Shown: piece after piece, positions 45,243 to 54,642 of the stretch | Layout: every line of letters begins with the position of its first letter | Numbering within the stretch: position 1 is the first letter of the stretch | Assembly: GCF_009906955.1 (NCBI RefSeq) | Contig: NZ_CP047656.1 | Coordinates: forward strand, 2,565,001-2,629,000 | DNA length: 64,000 bases | Direction: 5' to 3' | Source of the DNA: Paraglaciecola mesophila | Lineage (GTDB): Bacteria; Pseudomonadota; Gammaproteobacteria; Enterobacterales; Alteromonadaceae | Notes under the pieces: model-generated | The model's database searches: none | The model's input: only the letters and a program-made list of their open reading frames with translations | Told to the model about the DNA's origin: nothing | Position numbers and translations under genes: made by a program

Positions 45243-46823
45243 TTAAACAAACGCGGTAGGAATATATAAACAAAAAGCAATCATGGCAGCGAACATACCA
45301 AGCAATAGCACTATGTCTTTGGTGGTTAAAATAGACATAGCCACTTGCCCTGAAGCATTTTCTTGCTCGCTTGACTGATAAGTGAAAGGCTTGATTTTAC
45401 TCATCACTAGTGCCATCACAATGGCCACTACAAAGCCGATGAAGTTCCACCAGAACCAGAAGATTTCAGGGGCAATAATCGAAATCAGTAGGTTGAAAAG
45501 CACACCACTAATAAGGCCAATGTTCACATGTAACCCTGACGTGCTCTTCGTCAGTACCGCCAATAAGAACACAGCTAGAATTGGGCCATAGAACAAAGAC
45601 CCCACTTTGTTGATCGCTTCGATAATCGTAGGTGCAATATTGCCCGCATACAGTGATAACACCAGGGTAATAGCACCCCACACCAGGCCCATATATTTGG
45701 CCAATTTTAGATAACCGCCCTGACTTAGTTCTTTGTTGGTAATACGGCAGTAATCCTCAATGGTAACCGCTGACAAAGAGTTAATTGCCGAGCTAAGTGA
45801 AGACATAGCAGCGGCCAAAATAGCCACAACCAATAAACCGATTAAGCCATGGGGTAAGTAGTTCAGAATGAACATGGGCATCATCCAATCCGGATTATCC
45901 GTTGGAATTTTTGCCATAAAGCTTGGTTCAGTCATAGCCAGGGTGCCGACAATCAAACCTGAGAAGCAGTACAAAATAGTAATAGGGAAGCGAATCACGC
46001 CATTAGCTAAAATCATATAACGCAAATTATCTGGATCTTTAGCTGACAAAGCACGCTGGGCTTGGGTTTGGTCACAACCATAATACGACGCGTAAAGCAC
46101 CACACCACCGAAGATCATTGGCCAGAAGCCAAAACCGTCACCACTAAAACCAAACGAGTCGAATTTCACCGCTTGTAGACGGTCGGTGTCGACGTTGGCA
46201 ACAAATGCATCAACTCCACCTAGGTAATATAAGCCGTAGCCGATACACGCAACCGTGCCTAAAATAATGATCACCATTTGAATGGCATCACCGTAAACAA
46301 CGGCTTTCATGCCACCTTGCAGCGAATATAAAACGGTAATTACACCTGTGAGTAAAATGGCTTGCCATGCTTCGATACCCATGGTGCCTTGCAGAATAAG
46401 GGACACGGCATAAATCATAATGCCGGTCGCGAACGCACGGCTAAATTGAAACACGATACTGATCAACACCCGGGTTGAACGGCCAAAACGCATTTCTAAA
46501 TAATCATAAATACTGACGATCCCAGCGCGATAAAGCTTGGGTAAAATAGTCGCCAGAAGCAGGATCATGGCTAAAGGCACGCCTAATTCATAAGACAGCC
46601 ATTGCATTCCCCCACCTTCACGTAACCCCACAAATGCGGGGGCAGAAATAAAACTAATAGCAGAAAGCTGAGTGGCCATGACCGACAACGCCAAGGGTTT
46701 CCAACCTAGACTTTTTCCACCCAGAAAGTAGTCACTTTTATTTGTCTGTTCTCGCAGCATAAATCCCATGACTAACAAAGCCACCAAATACAATGCAACA
46801 ACTAAAAAATCTAGAGTATTCAT
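45243..46823 (-). CDS. sodium:solute symporter (SSS family)
   Basis: 526 residues from ATG 46823 (GTG 46835 also possible). About thirteen to fourteen hydrophobic segments. Family features: DYFLGGKSLGW after helix 1, SAISFISAPAF, YDYLEMRFGRSTRVL, and the SSLSSAINSLSAVTIEDY block of the sodium site. It imports a small organic solute with Na+. The locus suggests mannosylglycerate or a related glycoside (inference). It is transcribed between the TonB receptor and glycerate kinase genes. Confidence 0.9.
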   Translation of the reverse strand: MNTLDFLVVALYLVALLVMGFMLREQTNKSDYFLGGKSLGWKPLALSVMATQLSAISFISAPAFVGLREGGGMQWLSYELGVPLAMILLLATILPKLYRAGIVSIYDYLEMRFGRSTRVLISIVFQFSRAFATGIMIYAVSLILQGTMGIEAWQAILLTGVITVLYSLQGGMKAVVYGDAIQMVIIILGTVACIGYGLYYLGGVDAFVANVDTDRLQAVKFDSFGFSGDGFGFWPMIFGGVVLYASYYGCDQTQAQRALSAKDPDNLRYMILANGVIRFPITILYCFSGLIVGTLAMTEPSFMAKIPTDNPDWMMPMFILNYLPHGLIGLLVVAILAAAMSSLSSAINSLSAVTIEDYCRITNKELSQGGYLKLAKYMGLVWGAITLVLSLYAGNIAPTIIEAINKVGSLFYGPILAVFLLAVLTKSTSGLHVNIGLISGVLFNLLISIIAPEIFWFWWNFIGFVVAIVMALVMSKIKPFTYQSSEQENASGQVAMSILTTKDIVLLLGMFAAMIAFCLYIPTAFV

Positions 46824-46889
46824 AATTTTATTCACATGTCTGCACGAACGTAAACCATACCGCTGGTGCTACTAAATTAAAAGAACGGT

Positions 46890-46932
46890 GAATAGTTGCC
46901 CACTGGGATATTTTCCAGTGGGCAAGCTATTC
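46890..46932 (-). other. strong hairpin between receptor and symporter genes
   Basis: GAATAG + TTGCCCACTGG pairs with CCAGTGGGCAA + (G)CTATTC around an 8-nt loop: about 17 bp with one bulge. It is 43 bp after the receptor stop and 67 bp before the symporter start on the same transcript. No T-run, so it more likely stabilises the receptor mRNA or attenuates than terminates fully. Confidence 0.65.
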
Positions 46933-46975
46933 AACCTAAATGGTGCAAGCAGGCACCCATACACACAAACTCATG

Positions 46976-49423
46976 TTAGAAATCATATCTTGCGGTTAAG
47001 CTGACGCGGCGAGGTAACACTGGGCGACCAATGAAGAAGTCTCCACCGGATATCTGACTGTTGCCTTGGCGCGGCGAACCTTCGGTAATACCGTCAGTGT
47101 CGAATAAGTTCCACACGCTAACGCCCACTCGTATTTGCTGGTCGTTATCGAGCTCAAAGGAGTAACCCGCGCTTAAGGTAGCAATGGTGTGGCTATCAAG
47201 CTCAACCGAGTTATCGTCGTTGGCATAAGCATCACCGAAGTAGCTCAAGCCTAAACGCGCATCAATAAACCCGTTGTTGTAAGACACAGCAAGGTTACCC
47301 GAGAACTCTGGTTGTCTTCTTGGCTGCTTACCCACGTTCGCACCTTCACTAAACTCAGCATCTTGATAGGTAATATTACCTTCAAGGATCACTTCATCTG
47401 TCATATTCCAGCGCGTAATAATTTCGGCACCCGTGGTTTCAGTCGATTGCTGCTTAACCACTTCAAGTAAACCACCAGAGCCGTCATTTTCAAAATCCAC
47501 CGAGCGACGATTATCCAAATTAGCCAAGAACAAAGATGCGTCTATATACAAATCGTCAGGGAAGTATTTGAAACCAATCGCACCAAGGGTGATATCTTCG
47601 CCCTCATAGCTTTGTGGCTCGCCATTATCGTTAAACGTGATACTTCTGATTTGCGGGAAGAAATACCCTCTTGAAGCATTGGCATAAAGGTTAATGTCTT
47701 GGTCGTCCATTTTGTACAACAATGCTGCAGAGAACGCCGCTTCTGTAGTTCCTACTTCACCATAGGTGAAACGTCCGTTACCTGTGGTGTTCACTTGTAA
47801 GTTCGGTGCTAAAGCGGGGTCATCATTGACCACAACCACTTCGCTGCCTTCTGACTTAGTTGTGCCTTCTGCACGCTCAATACGGGCACCCACATCAATC
47901 GCCCATTGGTCATTTTCCATTTGGTCAGTGATATAAAATGCCATTCGTTTGCTGGTCAAATCTTTGTTGGTGTAGCTTGTACCCGGCCCTACAACACCAT
48001 TTTTAGCGTATTGAACGGTTTCCCCCGCATCATTGGTGAACGACAAATCAACCAAACGTGCGCTATCGCCATTGCTGAAGTCCGCTAAATAGCTAGAAAT
48101 AATGTTGTAATCCATTTGCGATGAATTGATGAAGAAGGTACCAATGTTCACCGTGTGGTCAAAACCACCGGCTTCTAACTCGCCGGTTAAGTTGAACTCA
48201 GTACTGAAGAAATCCCCGTCGCGCTGACGATCCAGTAAACGGTTACCAAACAATACGTAATCATCTGGAAGGGCATTGCCCGTTTCAGACCAGGTGTAAT
48301 TCGCTGTACCTAGTGCACTTAATACGTCGCCGTTCGCCGTACGACCTAGGTTGTTCACATAGCCTTCTTGAGTCTCAGGTGTGTTGGCAATACCGTCGCC
48401 GTCCAAAAACAAGTTGAACTGGTGATCATAACTGCCGACTTTCGCTTTACCCGCTAAACGCCAGCTATCCGTTAAGTCTTTCTCAAAATCAACGCCGAAT
48501 GAGCCTCCTTCGGTTTTCACCCCGTCGCGGATCGGTGATTCATAAACGCCGTCAGCGGTTTGATAGCTCAGGTCTGCTGCTGCAACGGTTTGTGCAACGT
48601 AAACGGTCTCTCCGTCATTACCGGTCAAGCGCTCGCGGCTATCGCCTTCAAGAGGTAAAGGCAGAAAAAACTGAACTTGATCGTCGATCATTTGACCATG
48701 AAATGTAATATGGCCATCGTCGAATTCTTTACGAATGTTACCTCTGAGTTGGTAACCTTTGGTTTCTAGGCCTGTATCTAAAGGGCCCTCATCGTATCGG
48801 TAGAAACCGGAAATAGCGTAATAAAGGTTATCATCACTGGAAAGCGCACCACTGTTATAGAAGTCAGTTCTAACACGACCTTCTTCGGCCACTTCTACTT
48901 GCACTGTAGTTTCAGGATCGTCGCTACCCGTGCGAGAAATATAGTTAATGATGCCAGCCACCGAACCTGGTCCAAATAAGTTAGACACACCACCACCAAC
49001 GTACTCGACTCTTTCGATGCCAATGTCAGGACGATAGTAAACATCTTGCGCTGATGATGTCATGCCAGATTGAAAAGCAGGCATGCCGTCATAATTAAGG
49101 GGCGTAAACTGAAACTGCCCACCAGAGGGTAAGCCACGAACAAATGCATTGGTCGCGACTTCACCACCACCACCTTCTACTTTAATGCCGGGAACACTCA
49201 TGAGTATGTCAGCTTGACTCGAAAAACCCGTGTTAGCGATTTGGTCTTTACCGATCAACGTGGTTTTCGCTGGGGTATCGGCTTCCGTACGAGCAACGCT
49301 AGAACCGGTAACAATAATGTTTTCAAATTCATCGTTGTCGGGTGTATCTGTATTTGCTTCTTGGGCAAATAACGGGGTAGCAAATAATAGCGAAACCGCG
49401 CAGGCAATAGGTGTCATTTTCAT
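46976..49423 (-). CDS. TonB-dependent receptor of the mannosylglycerate-type locus
   Basis: 815 residues. The signal peptide (about 1-20, ending LFAQE) is followed by the TonB box region (FENIIVTGSSVAR), a plug (about 45-165 with VPGIKVEGGGGEVATNAFVR and RVEYVGGG), and a barrel ending RRVSLTARYDF with terminal Phe. It imports a ligand too large or scarce for porins; in this locus probably an algal glycoside. GGAGAAC is upstream of the ATG. It is the first gene of the minus-strand operon and is divergent from the hydrolase gene. Confidence 0.9.
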   Translation of the reverse strand: MKMTPIACAVSLLFATPLFAQEANTDTPDNDEFENIIVTGSSVARTEADTPAKTTLIGKDQIANTGFSSQADILMSVPGIKVEGGGGEVATNAFVRGLPSGGQFQFTPLNYDGMPAFQSGMTSSAQDVYYRPDIGIERVEYVGGGVSNLFGPGSVAGIINYISRTGSDDPETTVQVEVAEEGRVRTDFYNSGALSSDDNLYYAISGFYRYDEGPLDTGLETKGYQLRGNIRKEFDDGHITFHGQMIDDQVQFFLPLPLEGDSRERLTGNDGETVYVAQTVAAADLSYQTADGVYESPIRDGVKTEGGSFGVDFEKDLTDSWRLAGKAKVGSYDHQFNLFLDGDGIANTPETQEGYVNNLGRTANGDVLSALGTANYTWSETGNALPDDYVLFGNRLLDRQRDGDFFSTEFNLTGELEAGGFDHTVNIGTFFINSSQMDYNIISSYLADFSNGDSARLVDLSFTNDAGETVQYAKNGVVGPGTSYTNKDLTSKRMAFYITDQMENDQWAIDVGARIERAEGTTKSEGSEVVVVNDDPALAPNLQVNTTGNGRFTYGEVGTTEAAFSAALLYKMDDQDINLYANASRGYFFPQIRSITFNDNGEPQSYEGEDITLGAIGFKYFPDDLYIDASLFLANLDNRRSVDFENDGSGGLLEVVKQQSTETTGAEIITRWNMTDEVILEGNITYQDAEFSEGANVGKQPRRQPEFSGNLAVSYNNGFIDARLGLSYFGDAYANDDNSVELDSHTIATLSAGYSFELDNDQQIRVGVSVWNLFDTDGITEGSPRQGNSQISGGDFFIGRPVLPRRVSLTARYDF

Positions 49424-49613
49424 GGTGTTCTCCCACTCTTTTTAAGATGGTCAATGTCAATGGTGTGTTCGTCTTAAATGAAGCGAACGTTTAATTAATG
49501 TTATTAACTTGTTACTTCGAGATTGATTTAAACACACGAAAAAAACATTTACAACCCATTATGAGTGCTTTAAGATTCATTTATCGTCATTTATCCCAAA
49601 AAGAGCACCCGTT
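49424..49613. promoter_or_regulatory. divergent promoter region of the mannosylglycerate-type locus
   Basis: 190 bp between the receptor (minus) and hydrolase (plus) genes. It must hold both promoters and probably the ROK operator. A/T-rich palindromic stretches around 49490-49510 (TTAATTAA and TTAATGTTATTAA) are candidates; the site cannot be fixed from one sequence. Confidence 0.4.
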
Positions 49614-50909
49614 ATGACTACCAATGCAAATCAAGTACATGCTTTAGAGACTGCTGCGTTAATCAAAAAAGCCCAAGAGACACTCGTTGCCAATGATTTA
49701 GGCGGTTACACAGTGCCGACTCACGGCTTGTACCCTTTTCAATGGAACTGGGACTCCGCTATAACAGCGTTAGGCTGGAAGCATTTCGACGAACCGCGTG
49801 CTTGGCAAGAAATAGAGGTGTTATTCGATGGCCAGTGGGATAACGGCATGGTGCCACATATATTATTCCACCAAGATTCAACCACTTACTTCCCAGGGCC
49901 TGACATTTGGGGCTCAGATAAGCGGGTAAAAAGCACCTCTATTTCACAGCCACCCGTGGTCGCTACCGTGATGAAAGACATGTTGGAAACCGCTGACAAC
50001 AAAGTCCTTGCTGTTGAAAAGGTAAAATCATTGTTCTCAAGCTTAGTTGACTATCATCTTTGGTGGTATAAAGAGCGCGATCCACTCAAGACGGGTTTAG
50101 TTGTAAGCTATCATCCGTGGGAATCAGGCATGGACAACAGCCCAGCGTGGGATGAAGCACTACATGATGTACCTTGCGTGGATTGGGAATATGAGCGCCG
50201 TGATTTAGGCCATGTAAACTCGGCTCAGCGCCCACATAAAAGTGAGTACGATCGTTTCCTTTTCTTGGTCGACTTCTTCAAAAAGCATAAATTCGACAGT
50301 GAAATTATCTTCAACGAGTGCCCTTATAAGGTAAACGACGTGGGTATCATCTCGATACTGCACAGAGGCAGTAAAGATATACTCGCTTTGGGTGAAACTT
50401 TAGGTATTGAAGATGCGCGCTTAAATGTTATCGCTCAGCGTATTGCGCTCACCGAAAGTGCGATTAACACCTTGTGGTGTCCTGACGCTGAATATTTTTA
50501 TTGCCGCAATGTGTTAACCGACACCTTGTGTAAAGTACGCACCTCGGCCGGTATGTTAACAGTATTTGCGAACTTGGCTGATGAAAAGCAAACAGACATT
50601 TTGAACAGCAAAGCTAAACAATGGAACGAAGCCAGCAAGTTTTGCATGGCGTCAACTCACCCTGAAGAAAGTCGCTACGAACCACAGCGTTACTGGCGCG
50701 GACCTATCTGGTTGCATATCAACTGGATGATCGCACTGGGCTTTGAAGCTGAAGGCTTCCAAGAAACGGCTGATAAACTGCGCAACGACTGCCGCGCTTT
50801 AGTCGATTTATCAGGCTACTACGAATACTTCAATCCTGAAACGGGCGAAGGTTGTGGTGGTAAAGACTTCTCTTGGACAGCCGCTATCGCGTTGCATTGG
50901 TTACTGTAA
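49614..50909 (+). CDS. GH63-type glycoside hydrolase, mannosylglycerate-hydrolase-like
   Basis: 431 residues, no signal peptide, so cytosolic. An (alpha/alpha)6-barrel of the MGH1-like/GH63 group. The segments YPFQWNWDSA (about 42), QWDNGMVPHI (about 78), HPWESGMDNSPAWD (about 171), RYWRGPIW (about 362) and EYFNPETGEG (about 403) match bacterial and plant mannosylglycerate hydrolases and mycobacterial glucosylglycerate hydrolase. Expected reaction: mannosylglycerate (or glucosylglycerate) + water to hexose + glycerate. The glycerate kinase and AGE isomerase beside it fit both products. The isomerase gene begins 14 bp downstream. Confidence 0.83.
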   Translation: MTTNANQVHALETAALIKKAQETLVANDLGGYTVPTHGLYPFQWNWDSAITALGWKHFDEPRAWQEIEVLFDGQWDNGMVPHILFHQDSTTYFPGPDIWGSDKRVKSTSISQPPVVATVMKDMLETADNKVLAVEKVKSLFSSLVDYHLWWYKERDPLKTGLVVSYHPWESGMDNSPAWDEALHDVPCVDWEYERRDLGHVNSAQRPHKSEYDRFLFLVDFFKKHKFDSEIIFNECPYKVNDVGIISILHRGSKDILALGETLGIEDARLNVIAQRIALTESAINTLWCPDAEYFYCRNVLTDTLCKVRTSAGMLTVFANLADEKQTDILNSKAKQWNEASKFCMASTHPEESRYEPQRYWRGPIWLHINWMIALGFEAEGFQETADKLRNDCRALVDLSGYYEYFNPETGEGCGGKDFSWTAAIALHWLL

Positions 50910-50922
50910 GGGCAACAAGAAA

Positions 50923-52143
50923 ATGATTATGACAAGTAGCTCCCCAACGTTTCATGCACCAGCGTTTTTAGTTGAGCATATTAGCGACACGCTTAAATTT
51001 TATGAAAGCAACGTAGACGATCCCAAAGGTGGCTTCTACCAAAACTTTTTAGACAATGGTGAGGTGTACGACAAAAATACTCGTCATTTAGTTAGCTCGA
51101 CACGTTTTGTGTTCAATTACGCCCGCGCTTATCGAGAATACCGCACACCTAAGTACCTAGAGCGGGTGAAATCCGGTATTGAGTTTATTCGCCGGGCCCA
51201 CTTTGCCCCTGAAACAGGGGGTTATAACTGGTTGCTTGATGTGCAAGACGGTGACATCACGATAAAAGACCAAACCAATCACTGCTATGGTTTCGCATTT
51301 GTGATCTTGGCGTACAGCTGGGCGCTGCGGGTGGGTGTTGAAGACGCCCGCGAGTACCTGAACGAAACGTGGAGTACCATGGAACAACACTTTTGGGACC
51401 CACAAGCCGGTTTATATAAAGACCAATACAATAGCGATTTCAGCGTGTGCGATAACTACCGTGGGCAAAATGCCAACATGCATACCTGTGAAGCGTTAAT
51501 TGCCGCCTATGAAGCCAGTGGTGAGCAGCACTTTCTTGAGCGCGCTACCGCCTTGGCTGACAAGATGACCAACCAACAAGCGGCGCTTCTGGGTGGTTTG
51601 ATATGGGAACATTACGACCTTAACTGGCAAGTGGACCTTGAATATAACAAAGACGACCCGAAGAACCTGTTTCGTCCTTGGGGGTTTCAACCTGGCCACC
51701 AAACAGAGTGGGCTAAGCTATTGTTATTCATCGCCAAGCACGACCCACAACCTTGGCTTACCGAGCGGGCCAAAGCCTTATTCGATAAATCACTTGCGGT
51801 CGCATGGGATAAAGAACATGGCGGTATTTTTTATGGCTTTGCGCCAGATATGAGCATTTGCGACAACGAGAAATACTTTTGGGTACAGGCAGAAACGATG
51901 TGCTGTGCTGCCTATTTACACCATCATACTGGCGATGCAGCGTATCTAGACTGGTACCACAAAATTTGGCAATACGCGTGGCAGCACATGGTCGATCATC
52001 AATACGGCGCTTGGTTCAGAATACTGACCCACGATAATCAAAAAATAGATGAGCTAAAAAGCCCCATCGGTAAAACGGATTACCACACTATGGGCGCGTG
52101 TTACGATGTACTGGAGCTAATACGTCGTCACCCAATGGCGTAA
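50923..52143 (+). CDS. AGE family epimerase/isomerase, probable D-mannose isomerase
   Basis: 406 residues from ATG 50923 (AAGGGCAAC upstream; ATG 50929 is an alternative; a longer frame overlapping the hydrolase is rejected). An (alpha/alpha)6-barrel of the N-acylglucosamine 2-epimerase superfamily. Catalytic-region motifs: NANMHTCEALIAAYEAS (about 183), FQPGHQTEWAKLL (about 253) and KTDYHTMGACYDVLE (about 385). Members closest in length and motif interconvert mannose and fructose (YihS and mannose isomerases); 2-epimerase activity on glucose or disaccharides is the alternative. It would convert the mannose freed by the neighbouring hydrolase. No signal peptide. Confidence 0.82.
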   Translation: MIMTSSSPTFHAPAFLVEHISDTLKFYESNVDDPKGGFYQNFLDNGEVYDKNTRHLVSSTRFVFNYARAYREYRTPKYLERVKSGIEFIRRAHFAPETGGYNWLLDVQDGDITIKDQTNHCYGFAFVILAYSWALRVGVEDAREYLNETWSTMEQHFWDPQAGLYKDQYNSDFSVCDNYRGQNANMHTCEALIAAYEASGEQHFLERATALADKMTNQQAALLGGLIWEHYDLNWQVDLEYNKDDPKNLFRPWGFQPGHQTEWAKLLLFIAKHDPQPWLTERAKALFDKSLAVAWDKEHGGIFYGFAPDMSICDNEKYFWVQAETMCCAAYLHHHTGDAAYLDWYHKIWQYAWQHMVDHQYGAWFRILTHDNQKIDELKSPIGKTDYHTMGACYDVLELIRRHPMA

Positions 52144-52191
52144 ACACACTATCGAAAAAACCATTCGCGCAAACGTAAAAGAGCAGTACTG

Positions 52192-52236
52192 GCCTGCATG
52201 AAACACTCCCTCCCCTGGGCTTCATGCGGGCTTTTT
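52192..52236 (+). terminator. Rho-independent terminator
   Basis: GCCTGCATGAA (52192-52202) pairs with TTCATGCGGGC (52221-52231) with one wobble, followed by TTTTTATTG. It ends the hydrolase-isomerase transcript. Confidence 0.8.
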
Positions 52237-52325
52237 ATTGCGTTCAGCTCACGCCTTGCAGCAAAAAGAACTGGCTATGCATTGCTAGCAAAGTAAGGCG
52301 CAGTGAACACCTCACTCACTAAAAA

Positions 52326-53693
52326 CTACACGCTAAACTTATCCCACGGCCCGCGAATGGCTAAGGTTTTAGTGGGTGAATAAAGATTAACAAACAACAC
52401 TGAACCATCTGGTGAGAAACACGCCCCAGCCAATTCAGTTTGCATGTGTAAACGGGCAAAATCGTAAGCTTCACCTTCAGGGGTCACGCCGCGCAAGTGA
52501 TTTTCCACCACGTCAGTATATTGGTCTTCACACACCAAGAGGTGACCAAAGGGAGTAACGGTTAGGTTGTCGCCAAAGTTATACAAAGATTTGTCTTCAC
52601 TTTGTAGAAACAACTGCAATCGACCTGGCGCTTCACTCTCTTGCGCTTGGCCCTCAAAACTCGAGGGTTGATAACGCATAATCTGCCCTAACTCCTTGCC
52701 GCCACCATTGGTGCAGCAAAAGTATAATTCGTTGTCCCCCCAATGGATCCCTTCACCACGGGCAAATATCGCCGCTCCGTTTTGATAACCTCTTGCGCGC
52801 AAATCATCTTCTGGGCTGTCGGGGTTATCTAGATTTATCCATTGAGCGTGCATCCACTTGTGAACTGGCATGTTATTCGAAGCCCAGTTGCGCGTATCAT
52901 AACCATGACTACCTTTTATTACCAAAGCTTGAAGCTGCCCACCTTGGGCTAGTTTGCCGCGCTGATTAGGAATAAAACGATAAAACAAGCTGTCGCCGCG
53001 ATCCTCGGTTAAATACACTATGCCTGTTTTAGGGTCGACCGCAGCCGCTTCATGGTTAAAGCGCCCCATAGCCGTTAACGGCTCGGGTCTAATCAATCCT
53101 GTTGCTGTCGCGGGCACTTCAAAAATGTAGCCGTGAGATTTAGACACCCCAGCACCCGCTTTCATTACTGACTCTTCACAAGTTAACCATGTATTCCATG
53201 GAGTCGCGCCACCTGCGCAGTTGCGCACCGTGCCAACCAAGGTTAAGAATTGCTCTTCAAGGGTTTGCGTTTGCAGATTGTACACCAGTTTACTGGTTCC
53301 ACCGGGCAAGGCCACACCGTCATTATTTTGATCGTAGGCCAATGCACTTTTATGCTCTTGTATACTCTGCTCAGCTTTCGCTAAATCCTTGGGGTGCAAC
53401 TCGTGATTGCGAATAAGTACAACGCGCTCATCGTCTAAAGCAAAACAGCCCATACCGTCAGCTCGGTCAGGCACAGTAAAACCATCAGACATGGCATCAC
53501 CTAGTTGTGAAATAACTTGGTAATCAAACCCTGCGGGTAAATCCAATATTTTATTGGGATCAGGCACTAAAGGCCCAAAACCAGATGCGGTGGAAAGCAA
53601 AGACGCCGCGTTCACTTTTCCAAAATAGCTTGCTGTTAAACCACCAAACGCCAACGCACTTGCACCCAAAGTAAACTGTCTTCTTGTCACCAT
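52326..53693 (-). CDS. PhoX-like (DUF839) protein, Tat-exported
   Basis: 455 residues. The N-terminus TRRQFTLGASALAFGGL is a twin-arginine signal, typical of PhoX enzymes that fold with metal in the cytoplasm. The DUF839 beta-propeller follows, with GMGCFALDDERVVLIRNHE (about 82), NCAGGATPWNTWLTCEES (about 158) and NHEAAAVDPKTG. Relatives are Ca/Fe-dependent alkaline phosphatases; this one is shorter than the classical enzyme, so the activity is uncertain. It converges on the isomerase gene and has no pho genes nearby. Confidence 0.82.
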   Translation of the reverse strand: MVTRRQFTLGASALAFGGLTASYFGKVNAASLLSTASGFGPLVPDPNKILDLPAGFDYQVISQLGDAMSDGFTVPDRADGMGCFALDDERVVLIRNHELHPKDLAKAEQSIQEHKSALAYDQNNDGVALPGGTSKLVYNLQTQTLEEQFLTLVGTVRNCAGGATPWNTWLTCEESVMKAGAGVSKSHGYIFEVPATATGLIRPEPLTAMGRFNHEAAAVDPKTGIVYLTEDRGDSLFYRFIPNQRGKLAQGGQLQALVIKGSHGYDTRNWASNNMPVHKWMHAQWINLDNPDSPEDDLRARGYQNGAAIFARGEGIHWGDNELYFCCTNGGGKELGQIMRYQPSSFEGQAQESEAPGRLQLFLQSEDKSLYNFGDNLTVTPFGHLLVCEDQYTDVVENHLRGVTPEGEAYDFARLHMQTELAGACFSPDGSVLFVNLYSPTKTLAIRGPWDKFSV

Positions 53694-53932
53694 AATTTTG
53701 CCTACAACTTAGAAATAAAACCAATCACAAAAGTTATGTTATCACATAACTGGAAATTGCCGTTAAAACGGGATTATAAAAGGCAAATACCACAGTAATA
53801 TGACAACCTGGTTTGGATACCAAAGCGCAAGGCATGAAAAAAAGCCTTGCAGGGAGAACATCTACAACAATAAATCTAAATAACAGTGGAAAAAGCGCTG
53901 TATTTCATTAGAATCAGCGCTCACAAAATGAA
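53694..53932. other. intergenic region upstream of the PhoX-like gene
   Basis: A/T-rich promoter-type DNA with one hairpin, GCAAGGC/GCCTTGC (53827-53833, 53844-53850). No gene was accepted. Confidence 0.45.
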
Positions 53933-54029
53933 GCACCCGTAGCTCAGCTGGGTAAGCGCCGGTCGGCGCAGCCGATGAGAAGTGATTTAACATCACTTCG
54001 AGAGAAGCGAACGGAAGTACAGGATGTAC
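53933..54029. repeat. copy of the tRNA-Arg 5' arm joined to three small hairpins
   Basis: GCACCCGTAGCTCAGCTGG (53933-53951) repeats the first 19 nt of the tRNA-Arg at 54142, then diverges (GTAAGCGCC). Behind it lie TCGGC/GCCGA (53963-53975), GAAGTGAT/ATCACTTC (53979-53999) and GTAC/GTAC (54017-54029). It cannot fold as a tRNA since the anticodon and T arms are missing. It may be a tRNA-associated repeat or the scar of an unequal exchange. Confidence 0.6.
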
Positions 54030-54141
54030 GCGCTGGGGGGATATCATCATGGACGTGTTTACGCCATAGTAGAAAGAATCACCCCAAGCTTTATATTGAA
54101 AATAGCAGTACCGATACAACATGTATCAATCAGCAAAATAT

Positions 54142-54218
<77 letters not shown>

Positions 54219-54277
54219 TTTTTAAAGGCCTTTTAATTGTAGTGTTCACTAACTAAAAATTTAATACAAAAAGCCCA

Positions 54278-54490
54278 TTACTCCAATTCTGTTTTTTGTG
54301 TAAGATTAATTTTAGTGGCTTGACTCAACTTGTACGGCACTCTCACGCTACCCTTTGTTGTTTCCTCTTCTTTAAATTCAAACAACTCAGTTGCTAACAT
54401 AAAACTTTTTAGTGTTTTATGGCCATAGCTTTCGCGTAAAACCGAAAGCTCATCAGGAATATGTTTCCTTAATAATCGTCCGGCTAGGCT
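54278..54490 (-). pseudogene. remnant of a protein with an OST-HTH/LOTUS-like C-terminal domain
   Basis: An open frame of 70 codons with no start codon, ending at TAA (54278-54280). It encodes GRLLRKHIPDELSVLRESYG, then HKTLKSFMLATELFEFKEEE and VRVPYKLSQ. This pattern (LRKHIP ... YGHKTLKSFML ... FE) resembles the OST-HTH/LOTUS domain at the C-terminus of NYN-nuclease (LabA/DUF88-type) proteins. The N-terminal part is missing: an in-frame stop lies at 54491-54493 and nothing similar lies to the right. Probably a leftover of a gene displaced when the hipBA segment arrived. Confidence 0.5.
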
Positions 54491-54642
54491 TTACGGTATC
54501 CATCCACAGTAAGTTTCATTCAGTTAAACATAAGTTAATTCCCCCCAATAGTGATTAACGGTATTAACTTAGTCCATATAAAAAAGTGGAAAAACGATAT
54601 CTCTAAGCACCTGCGTATTAATGCCACTCAATGGCTCGCTAT

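Noticed and set aside
53862..54122. 86-codon minus-strand frame
   Set aside because: It crosses the duplicated tRNA arm and hairpins; no ribosome site or recognisable domain.
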